64,000 nt of DNA from Alicyclobacillus suci (lineage in GTDB: Bacteria; Bacillota; Bacilli; Alicyclobacillales; Alicyclobacillaceae). Below, piece by piece: positions 48,643-55,866 of the stretch. Position 1 is the stretch's first letter. Every line of letters begins with the position of its first letter. The stretch is from positions 62,001 to 126,000 of the forward strand of contig NZ_JAFMTW010000006.1 in the NCBI RefSeq assembly GCF_017329615.1, written 5' to 3'. Under the pieces are notes generated by a model. It saw only the letters and a list, made by a program, of their open reading frames with translations. It searched no databases and was not told the DNA's origin. Made by a program: the position numbers and the translations under genes.

Positions 48643-49416
48643 GTGGGATTGCGGGCCATTGCTGATGAAATCTATCAACACCAAATGACTGCACGGGAGC
48701 TAGACAAGATTACCCTTCGTTACGATGGCCTCACGGTCGATGATGCATATGCCATTCAACAACTGACGATTCAGAAGTACACGAACCAAGGTGACAGGCT
48801 GATTGGCTGGAAGATGGGTCTGACCAGTAAAGCAAAGCAACAGTCGGTGGGCGTGGATGAAGCGATTTTTGGCCATTTGCTCGAGTCGATGGAACTGACA
48901 AATCCGGAGATATCCCTAAAGGGATTGATTCACCCGCGCGTGGAGCCGGAAATTGCCTTCGTGTTCAAACACAGACTGGAGGGCACGCGAATTACGCCGC
49001 GGGACGTCTGGCTTGCAACGGAATGCGTGATGCCTGCAGTCGAAGTCATCGACAGCCGCTACAAAAACTTCTCATTCACATTGGTCGATGTGATTGCGGA
49101 CAACGCGTCGAGTGCGAAGTTTTATGTGGCTGATCAGGCGTTTTCACCTTATCAATTTCAACTTGACAAGCTTGGGGTTGTCATGTGCCGCAATGGCGAG
49201 GTGGCGCAGACTGGCGCCGGTGCAGCCGTACTGGGCCATCCTGTCCGCTCGATTATCGAACAGGTGCACATGTTGAGTCGGATTGGCAAGGCGATTGAGC
49301 CAGGAATGGTCGTCCTTACGGGCGGGATTACAGAGGCCATTTATATCTATGACCAAGATACGATATCAGTCGAATTTGAGGGAATGGGCGACATCGAACT
49401 GTCAGTTCACGCCTAA
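48643..49416 (+). CDS. praD: 4-Oxalocrotonate decarboxylase
   Basis: The 257-residue metal-dependent enzyme (DmpH type) removes CO2 from 2-oxo-3-hexenedioate to yield 2-hydroxypenta-2,4-dienoate. It is a paralogue of PraE with GWKMGLTSKAKQQSVGVDEAIFGHL, HPRVEPEIAFVF and VEVIDSRYKNFSFTLVDVIADNASS. Such decarboxylases form a complex with the hydratase. The start is GTG 48643, eight bases after GGGAGGG; an upstream frame lacks a site. It is distinguished from the hydratase by cluster order and similarity, so swapping the two labels cannot be fully excluded. Confidence 0.88.
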   Translation: MGLRAIADEIYQHQMTARELDKITLRYDGLTVDDAYAIQQLTIQKYTNQGDRLIGWKMGLTSKAKQQSVGVDEAIFGHLLESMELTNPEISLKGLIHPRVEPEIAFVFKHRLEGTRITPRDVWLATECVMPAVEVIDSRYKNFSFTLVDVIADNASSAKFYVADQAFSPYQFQLDKLGVVMCRNGEVAQTGAGAAVLGHPVRSIIEQVHMLSRIGKAIEPGMVVLTGGITEAIYIYDQDTISVEFEGMGDIELSVHA

Positions 49417-49430
49417 CGGGAGGGTTTTAC

Positions 49431-49622
49431 ATGCCGTTGATTCAGATGAGTATTTTAGAAGGTCGTTCCAAAGAGGCGAAAAAGGCAGCTATGAAAGAAG
49501 TGACGGATGCGGTGGTGCGCACGCTAGGCGTACCGCCAGAAACGGTGCGCGTGTTGATTTATGAGATGCCGAAGGAACATTGGAGCGTCGGCGGCATTTC
49601 GAAAGCGGATGAATCGAACTAA
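49431..49622 (+). CDS. praC: 4-Oxalocrotonate tautomerase
   Basis: This 63-residue enzyme ketonises 2-hydroxymuconate to 2-oxo-3-hexenedioate. The catalytic Pro is the first residue after the removed Met (MPLIQMSILEGRS), and the active-site Arg lies at about residue 12 and 40 (VRVLIYEMPKEHWSVGG). Length is exactly that of the 4-OT family hexamer subunit. GGGAGGG precedes the ATG, 14 bases after praD. Confidence 0.94.
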   Translation: MPLIQMSILEGRSKEAKKAAMKEVTDAVVRTLGVPPETVRVLIYEMPKEHWSVGGISKADESN

Positions 49623-49655
49623 TTTCGTTTTTTGAAAAATTTTGAGGTGAATGCC

Positions 49656-50594
49656 TTGTTCGATGTACATTCTCATTTTGTTCCGGAGACTGTGTTGTCA
49701 TGGCTGAAGGAAAATGCCCATCTCGTTCGCGCGACATGGGAACAGCGTGGCGTGGGGAAGGAGCCCTTTCTCGCCATCGACGGCAAATGGTCGTTCGAGT
49801 TAAAACGCGCATTTTACGCGCGTGAGTTATATCTTGAGGAACAGCGTACGGCAGGTGTTACGCATACGCTTGTCTCGCCCATTCCGCAACTGTTTCTTTA
49901 CGATTTTCCGCACGAATTGACGACTGAGGTCGCCGAGCTGTACAACGATGAACTCAGCCGTTTTGTTGTCGCAAATGCCAAAATTTTGTCCGGGTTGGCA
50001 ACGGTGCCGCTCAATCACCCAGAAACCGCAGCTCGTGTCCTCGAGCGAGCGGTTTCGCAGGGCTTGAAGGGTGCCATTATCGGACCGGGGCATGCCGGGC
50101 AACTGCTCAGTGATGAGCGTTTTACACCGTTTTGGGAAGCAGCCGACGCGGCGCGCGCCATCGTGTTCATCCACCCGCTGCTCAACACAGATCCGCGAAT
50201 TCAACGGCGGATGATGCCCAACTTGATTGGTGTTCCGTGGGAGACGACGGTTTGTGCGCTCGATTTAATCCTTGGCGGCATACTCGATAAATTCCCTAAT
50301 GCGCGTATTTTGCTCGCACATGGCGGGGGCTTTTTGCCCTATCAGATTGGCCGTCTAAACCAGGGTTACGAAGTATGGCCACAGGTTTCCTCACTGCTTA
50401 CAGATAGGCCTGAGGCGTATTTGCAAAGGTTCTTTTACGATAATGTGCTGTGGCACGAGGAAGCGCTCATGTACTTGCGAAAACTGGTCGGGGACGACAG
50501 AGTTTTGCCGGGTTCTGACTACCCGTTTGATTTAAAGACGTGGCCCCCAGCAAAGAGCAGTGATGCCGCGGCAAGCGCATTTCTCGGTCTGTGA
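49656..50594 (+). CDS. praH: Amidohydrolase-family decarboxylase, likely 5-carboxy-2-hydroxymuconate-6-semialdehyde decarboxylase
   Basis: The 312-residue metalloenzyme is of the ACMSD/amidohydrolase-2 family, with the metal motif DVHSHFVPE at residues 3-11, a middle His in IVFIHPLLNTDP and ILLAHGGGFLPYQIGR, and a late Asp in PGSDYPFD. ACMSD decarboxylates the amino analogue of the same ring-fission product, so decarboxylation of the PraA product is the natural role, as for PraH in Paenibacillus. The TTG at 49656 is six bases after GAGGTG; an upstream TTG would add eight residues. Confidence 0.86.
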   Translation: MFDVHSHFVPETVLSWLKENAHLVRATWEQRGVGKEPFLAIDGKWSFELKRAFYARELYLEEQRTAGVTHTLVSPIPQLFLYDFPHELTTEVAELYNDELSRFVVANAKILSGLATVPLNHPETAARVLERAVSQGLKGAIIGPGHAGQLLSDERFTPFWEAADAARAIVFIHPLLNTDPRIQRRMMPNLIGVPWETTVCALDLILGGILDKFPNARILLAHGGGFLPYQIGRLNQGYEVWPQVSSLLTDRPEAYLQRFFYDNVLWHEEALMYLRKLVGDDRVLPGSDYPFDLKTWPPAKSSDAAASAFLGL

Positions 50595-50700
50595 TGTTTA
50601 TTGAGGTGTCGTCCATGTGGCGCTATCGGCCGTCTTCGTATGGCTTAGGCGCCTCTGGATTTTTGTTTATCACGACGCTTCTGGCACGGAGGTGTACGTC

Positions 50701-51579
50701 ATGATTATCGGGTTTATGGGGTTTGGTGAAGCCGCGCGGGCAATCGCCGCGGGGCTGCGCGAGGCCGGGGTAGAGAATATTGTCGCGTACGACGCATTTC
50801 GCAACGAATCACTGGAAGAACGCGCGCGTCAAATCGGTGTCGCCTTGCAGGATGACCCGGAGGGTGTGGGGCGGCAGGCGGATATCGTATTTTCACTGGT
50901 CACGCCGAGTTCTGCATTGGACGTGGCGAGATTGGCTGCGCCCTATTTGCGCGCGGATGCAGTATACGCTGACCTGAACTCTTGTTCGCCGAAGGTCAAG
51001 CGGGACATCGCCCAGGTTCTTGCGAATACCGGGGCGCGTTTCACCTGTGTTGCCGTGATGTCCGCAGTTCCACCGTTGCGTCACAAAGTGCCGATGTTGG
51101 CCGATGGGCCTGGGGCAGCGCCTTTGAAGCAGGCGATGGTTCCCTATGGAATGCAGATAGACGTGATAGACGGCGCGATTGGCAGTGCGGCTGCAATTAA
51201 GATGTGCCGCAGCGTCATTGTCAAAGGCATGGAAGCGCTGTTTTTGGAGGCGCTCTTGGCGGCTGACGCTGCCGGTGTGGCAGACGAAGTCTTAGCGTCC
51301 GCCGACGCATCGTTCGGACATATGACCGTGTCTGAGTTGGCGAATTATCTCGTCGTGCGCAACATGCAACACGGCGAACGGCGGGCGCATGAGTTGCGGG
51401 AGGCTGCTGAGACTGTCGCCGAATTGGGGTGTGATCCGCTTGTCACAGAGGGCGCCGCCAAACGCTTGGAATGGTCGGCGCAGCGGCAGAAGGCAAGCGG
51501 CGGTGTGGCGCAGGTGCCTACATCTTACAAAGCGGCCTTGGACATTTTGCGACAGTCGCGCACCGGCCACATGGACTGA
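50701..51579 (+). CDS. NAD(P)-binding dehydrogenase of the beta-hydroxyacid type with DUF1932 domain
   Basis: The 292-residue product has an N-terminal Rossmann domain with GFMGFGEAARAIAAGL and DIVFSLVTPSSALDVA, as in 6-phosphogluconate and 3-hydroxyisobutyrate dehydrogenases. The C-terminal half is the DUF1932 domain, with KMCRSVIVKGMEALFLEALLAADAAG carrying the presumed catalytic Lys. It lies 106 bases after praH with GGAGGTG before the ATG. It is not part of the known pra pathway; a side role on a hydroxy-acid intermediate, or no relation, are both open. Confidence 0.78.
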   Translation: MIIGFMGFGEAARAIAAGLREAGVENIVAYDAFRNESLEERARQIGVALQDDPEGVGRQADIVFSLVTPSSALDVARLAAPYLRADAVYADLNSCSPKVKRDIAQVLANTGARFTCVAVMSAVPPLRHKVPMLADGPGAAPLKQAMVPYGMQIDVIDGAIGSAAAIKMCRSVIVKGMEALFLEALLAADAAGVADEVLASADASFGHMTVSELANYLVVRNMQHGERRAHELREAAETVAELGCDPLVTEGAAKRLEWSAQRQKASGGVAQVPTSYKAALDILRQSRTGHMD

Positions 51580-51887
51580 CGACGGTGTGCTGCGGGGGCG
51601 CTGGCTGGCTGTGGCTCGGCGCTCGCCTGCGGTGCATGTCCTAATAGACGTTTCAACTGAAAAGCCGCCCATTGGCCGTATGCCGCGAATAAGGCAGAAA
51701 ATCTGCACTATCCTCATCAGCCCCAGCCCCGCCATAGTCTCCCGCATACGTCCCTCACGTCCCTCGCAAAATCGTTTACCGATTTTTCAAACAGTGCGTT
51801 AAGATGGAGCTATTCGGCTCACGTAGGGTACATATTGGCGAATCCGGAAACAATCACTGTTACTGATACTGGAGGGTGACGGACGCG
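51580..51887. other. Gene-free region before the carboxypeptidase gene
   Basis: These 308 bases hold a duplicated GGCGCT-rich segment near 51590-51630 and a small AT stem (AAATCG / CGATTT) near 51770-51790. I see no clear promoter or terminator, though the carboxypeptidase promoter should be here. Confidence 0.35.
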
Positions 51888-53597
51888 ATGCAGGCAAAAT
51901 ATTGGACATATCGAGAAATGTGGGATGAACTGCGCAGGCTGGAGGCAGCCTACCCGAATCTGATGGACGTGGAAGTGATTGGGCAAAGCCGCGAAGGGCG
52001 CGATATTGCGGCAGTCACCTTGACGAACAAAGCGACAGGGGCAGCGGCGCACAAATCGGCTGTCTTGGTTGACGCGAATATACACGCGGGCGAGGTGTCG
52101 GCGAACTCGGTCGCGATGTACTGGATTTCCTGGTGTCTTGCACATGACGGTGAGGATGCGCAGGCCACAGCGCTGCTCCATCAGCATACAGTCTACCTCG
52201 TACCGCGCATTGCGCTCGATGGTGCGGAGTTGTACTTGACCACGCCGCTTCGGTTTCGTTCCAGCCCTCATCTGTATCCTTACACGGAACCGCGGGACGG
52301 TTTTGTCGCCGAAGACGTAAACGGCGATGGGTATATCCTGCAGATGCGCGTTCCGGCAGTTGATGGCGGATATGTTATTGACGAGGTGGATCCACGGGTG
52401 ATGCGCCCGCGTCGGCCGGGGGAAATGGGGGGCAAGTACTATCACGTCTTCGAGGAAGGCCGGATTGACAAGCTGGCAAAGACCGGGGGGCTTCCTCAAT
52501 TCGCCAAAGCGCACCCGGCGCGCCGGGCGACAATGGATTTTAACCGGAACTTCCCCATTCGCTGGGCCGGAGAGAGTGGTCAGCCAGGTGCCGGTCCCTA
52601 CCCCTTGTCCGAGCCGGAATTGCGGAGTCTCGCGGATTTTATTCATCAGCACCCAAACATTGCGGCCTACGCGGCCTTACATACGTCGGGCGGTGTCATT
52701 TTGCGTCAGCCATCGACTGGGGACGATACGGTGCTATCGCAGACCGACCGCCATCTGTTCAGTAGGGTAGCCGAGATGGGGGCGCGGGTGAGCGGGTATT
52801 TTGCCGGATCGAACTATGAGAAATTTGCGACAGGTCACGAGAAAGTGCTGATGCCCGGGGCGGCAGACGATTGGTTGTACGATCACTTCGGCATCCTTGG
52901 CTTCACCGTGGAGATCTGGGATTTGTGCCGGCGGGCCGGCGCGCGGGGATATGGTGAATTTGGCGTGCGTCACCTGATGAGATTGAGTCCGGAGGAACGC
53001 ACGGAAGATGAGCGCAAACTTTATGCGTGGGCGACGCGCGAGGGTGGACCTGACGCGGTCTTTCCGTGGACACCGTTTGAGCATCCCGATTTCGGAATGG
53101 TGGAGATTGGTGGGTTGAATCCGAAATTTCTCGTGCAAAATCCGCCGCTGCACTTGTTGGAAGAGGAGTGTACAAACGTCAGCGCATTTTTGACCGGTCT
53201 TGGGCTGTCGACGCCCCAGCTCATTATCCCTTCTATCCAGGTTGTGCAAACGGCGCCCGGGGTTTTTCGCGTGGTTGCCGAGGTTTCCAATGCGGGGTTC
53301 CTGCCGACGTCGAGCACGGACAAAGGGCGTGAGTTGTCACTGTGCGGGGTGCGTGCAGCGATTGAGGGCGATGTCGAAGTGATTGCAGGTGAGTCGCCGA
53401 CGACGATTGGGCAACTCGATGGTTATGGCAGTTCAAGTATGTGGACTCCGCCGGGCGGGCAGCGCGGCTACGTCGAATGGGGGGTGCGTGGTAAACCTGG
53501 CACCTGCGTCGACGTCGTTTTTGAAGGTGCGCGTGCAGGCCGCGTCGCCCAAACGATTGCGCTGGACGACGCCACGGTGGACGCGCAAGACGCCTGA
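51888..53597 (+). CDS. M14-family zinc carboxypeptidase
   Basis: The 569-residue peptidase has the M14 zinc motif HAGE in VDANIHAGEVSANS (near residue 68), a third ligand His in YAALHTSGG, and the catalytic Glu in GFTVEIWDLC. A C-terminal region of about 120 residues looks like an added beta domain (VVAEVSNAGFLPTSSTDKG). No signal peptide is seen, so it is probably cytosolic. ATG 51888 is 12 bases after GGAGG; an earlier GTG overlaps the site. The substrate, perhaps cell-wall or imported peptides, is unknown. It stands alone, apart from catabolic genes. Confidence 0.87.
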   Translation: MQAKYWTYREMWDELRRLEAAYPNLMDVEVIGQSREGRDIAAVTLTNKATGAAAHKSAVLVDANIHAGEVSANSVAMYWISWCLAHDGEDAQATALLHQHTVYLVPRIALDGAELYLTTPLRFRSSPHLYPYTEPRDGFVAEDVNGDGYILQMRVPAVDGGYVIDEVDPRVMRPRRPGEMGGKYYHVFEEGRIDKLAKTGGLPQFAKAHPARRATMDFNRNFPIRWAGESGQPGAGPYPLSEPELRSLADFIHQHPNIAAYAALHTSGGVILRQPSTGDDTVLSQTDRHLFSRVAEMGARVSGYFAGSNYEKFATGHEKVLMPGAADDWLYDHFGILGFTVEIWDLCRRAGARGYGEFGVRHLMRLSPEERTEDERKLYAWATREGGPDAVFPWTPFEHPDFGMVEIGGLNPKFLVQNPPLHLLEEECTNVSAFLTGLGLSTPQLIIPSIQVVQTAPGVFRVVAEVSNAGFLPTSSTDKGRELSLCGVRAAIEGDVEVIAGESPTTIGQLDGYGSSSMWTPPGGQRGYVEWGVRGKPGTCVDVVFEGARAGRVAQTIALDDATVDAQDA

Positions 53598-53699
53598 CGT
53601 CGGGACCTGGAAAGCTTTACGCGCCAGGATGGACATACCGAAACTTGGTGCTCGTGGTACACTGATGTGGTGAACATTAACGATACAGGAGTGGCACGA

Positions 53700-55295
53700 G
53701 TGTCGACAGAATCGACGAAGGCGCAGGGAGTACCTGCAGAACGCCGCACATTTGCAATTATTTCGCACCCGGACGCGGGGAAGACGACGCTGACTGAGAA
53801 GTTGTTATTATTTGGTGGCGCGATTCGCGAAGCCGGTGCGGTAAAAGGGAAAAAGGCGAGGCGGCACGCGACCTCCGACTGGATGGAAATTGAGAAGCAG
53901 AGAGGGATTTCCGTCACGTCGACCGTGTTGCAGTTTTCCTACCGCAATCGCCGCATCAACATCCTCGATACGCCCGGGCACGAGGATTTCAGTGAGGATA
54001 CGTACCGGACGCTGACTGCGGCGGACAGTGCCGTGATGCTGATTGACGCTGCGAAAGGCGTTGAGCCCCAGACTATCAAACTGTTTGAGGTCTGTCGCAT
54101 GCGCGGGATTCCGATTTTTACATTTATCAATAAGCTGGACCGTCAAGGGAAAGATCCGCTTGCGCTCCTCGAAGAATTGGAGGAGGTTCTTGGCATCCGC
54201 TCCTGCCCAATGAATTGGCCGATTGGCATGGGGCAGGAGTTCCAGGGCATTTACAATCGTCCGGATAACCGCTTTGAACGCTTTACGGACCGGGGCACCG
54301 AAACAGAGCAGATTCAGGTGGACGATATCGAGGACGAAGCGTTGCGCGAGGCATTGGGACCCGCCTTGCACGAGCAACTCAAAGAGGAAGTGATGTTGCT
54401 CGACATCGCGGGAGACCCGTTTGACACTGAACTCGTGCAGCGTGGTAAGCTGACGCCGGTGTTCTTTGGCAGCGCCATCGCCAATTTTGGCGTCGAGACG
54501 TTTCTCAATCAGTTTATCGATCTCGCCCCACCCCCAGGCCCACGCCCCACGGACGATGGCCGGGTGGTCACGACGGATGCGCCGTTCTCTGGCTTTGTCT
54601 TCAAAATCCAGGCGAACATGAATCCAGCACACCGCGACAGAGTCGCTTTTATTCGGGTCTGCTCTGGCCGGTTTGAGCGCGGGATGACGGTCAATCACGT
54701 GCGGACCGGAAAGAAAGTAAGCCTCGCGCAGCCGCAACAGTTCTTCGGTCAGGGCCGCGAGATTATCGATGAGGCGTACCCAGGAGACATTCTGGGCATT
54801 TTCGACCCGGGGCTGTTTCGCATTGGGGACACCTTGTGCGAGGCAGACAAGTTTCAATTTGAGAAACTTCCGCAGTTCTCACCGGAGCACTTTGCTCGGG
54901 TTTACGTGAAGAACACGCTGAAGTACAAGCAGTTTCACAAAGGGATGGAACAACTGTCCGAAGAGGGTGCAATTCAAGTTTTTCGGCAGGCGAATCGCAC
55001 CGAGGACATGGTGCTGGGCGCAGTCGGGCAGCTGCAGTTTGAGGTGTTCCAACACCGAATGAAGGCGGAGTACGGCGCCGAAGTCGAACTGCACAATCTG
55101 CCCTATTCGTTCGCGCGCTGGTTGGTGTCGCCAGTTCCAGTCGAACAATTAAACTACGACCGTCAGGCGATTATCGTCGTCAAAGATCACGATGACCGGT
55201 TCGTGATGTTATTCCCGAACGAGTTTACCATTCGTCTCGTGCTCGACAAGAATCCGGGTGTCGAATTGCACCCCACCTCTTACGGCGTCTCGTAA
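53700..55295 (+). CDS. prfC: Peptide chain release factor 3
   Basis: The 531-residue translational GTPase removes RF1/RF2 from the ribosome after termination. G-motifs are ISHPDAGKTTLTEKLL (P-loop), DTPGHEDFSEDTYRTL (G3) and FINKLDRQGKDPL (G4); the RF3 marks are MEIEKQRGISVTSTVLQF and the C-terminal AVGQLQFEVFQHRMKAEYG. Size is normal for PrfC (about 529). GTG 53700 is seven to eight bases after AGGAG. This is a housekeeping gene within a catabolic stretch. Confidence 0.96.
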   Translation: MSTESTKAQGVPAERRTFAIISHPDAGKTTLTEKLLLFGGAIREAGAVKGKKARRHATSDWMEIEKQRGISVTSTVLQFSYRNRRINILDTPGHEDFSEDTYRTLTAADSAVMLIDAAKGVEPQTIKLFEVCRMRGIPIFTFINKLDRQGKDPLALLEELEEVLGIRSCPMNWPIGMGQEFQGIYNRPDNRFERFTDRGTETEQIQVDDIEDEALREALGPALHEQLKEEVMLLDIAGDPFDTELVQRGKLTPVFFGSAIANFGVETFLNQFIDLAPPPGPRPTDDGRVVTTDAPFSGFVFKIQANMNPAHRDRVAFIRVCSGRFERGMTVNHVRTGKKVSLAQPQQFFGQGREIIDEAYPGDILGIFDPGLFRIGDTLCEADKFQFEKLPQFSPEHFARVYVKNTLKYKQFHKGMEQLSEEGAIQVFRQANRTEDMVLGAVGQLQFEVFQHRMKAEYGAEVELHNLPYSFARWLVSPVPVEQLNYDRQAIIVVKDHDDRFVMLFPNEFTIRLVLDKNPGVELHPTSYGVS

Positions 55296-55349
55296 GGTCA
55301 AAAGGGCACGTGGGTCAGGGTGTACTTGGAGGAGGTCCAATTCGGTCTC

Positions 55350-55718
55350 ATGAATACAGCAAAAGTCGCACATACATTTAGCAATTTGGTGCGAGAGATC
55401 CGCAAAAAGCACGTTGGTAAAGGGCCGGAGCAAATCACCACGCGATTTGTCGGCCCTTGGGCCGTCTGTGAACTGAAAGGCAATTTGACGAGTGTTGAGA
55501 AATTCGCGGTTCGCACGGAAGACGGGCGGCGAATCGTGCGCGAATTGCGCACCACGTTTATCAAGGAGATCTACAAAGACGAAGAATTGCGGACCGAAGT
55601 AGAAAATGTGGTCGGGGCGCGCCTCGTTACGCTGTTCTGTGATTTTGATGTCGACCTCGACACAGCCATCACAGTATACGTATTTGATAAACCACTCGGA
55701 CTCGACGGTTTGAATTGA
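55350..55718 (+). CDS. DUF2294 / MpsC-family protein
   Basis: The 122-residue protein is of the Na-translocator-associated MpsC family (DUF2294), with KVAHTFSNLVREIRKKHVGKGPEQITTRFVG and a C-terminal VENVVGARLVTLFCDFDVDLDTAITVYVF. The biochemical role is not settled; in some bacteria it is part of a bicarbonate or Na+ system. It is 54 bases after prfC and 148 before the formate dehydrogenase gene. The GGAGGAGG upstream is 14 bases from the ATG, longer than usual. Confidence 0.8.
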   Translation: MNTAKVAHTFSNLVREIRKKHVGKGPEQITTRFVGPWAVCELKGNLTSVEKFAVRTEDGRRIVRELRTTFIKEIYKDEELRTEVENVVGARLVTLFCDFDVDLDTAITVYVFDKPLGLDGLN

Positions 55719-55788
55719 TTCTGTTAAAATGTTAGGCGCAACTGAAATGTTGTGGATTGGTGCAAAAGTACAAGATGTGCTTCAAACT

Positions 55789-55850
55789 ACTCCACTAAAA
55801 CCAGTTTCCCTGCAACAGGGCTCCTGGTTTTGGTGGAGTTTTTATTTTTT
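55789..55850 (+). terminator. Strong terminator directly before fdhF
   Basis: ACTCCACTAAAACCAG and CTGGTTTTGGTGGAGT pair over about 15 bases, with an inner CCCTG/CAGGG stem, followed by TTTTTATTTTTTT. It ends 16 bases before the fdhF start codon. It either ends the prfC transcript, with an fdhF start after it, or is an attenuator in the fdhF leader. Confidence 0.92.
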
Positions 55851-55866
55851 TACAGGGGGTATTGGA

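Noticed and set aside
53808-54857. Long minus-strand open frame (about 349 codons) opposite prfC
   Set aside because: It mirrors the codon pattern of prfC, has no ribosome site and no recognisable domain.
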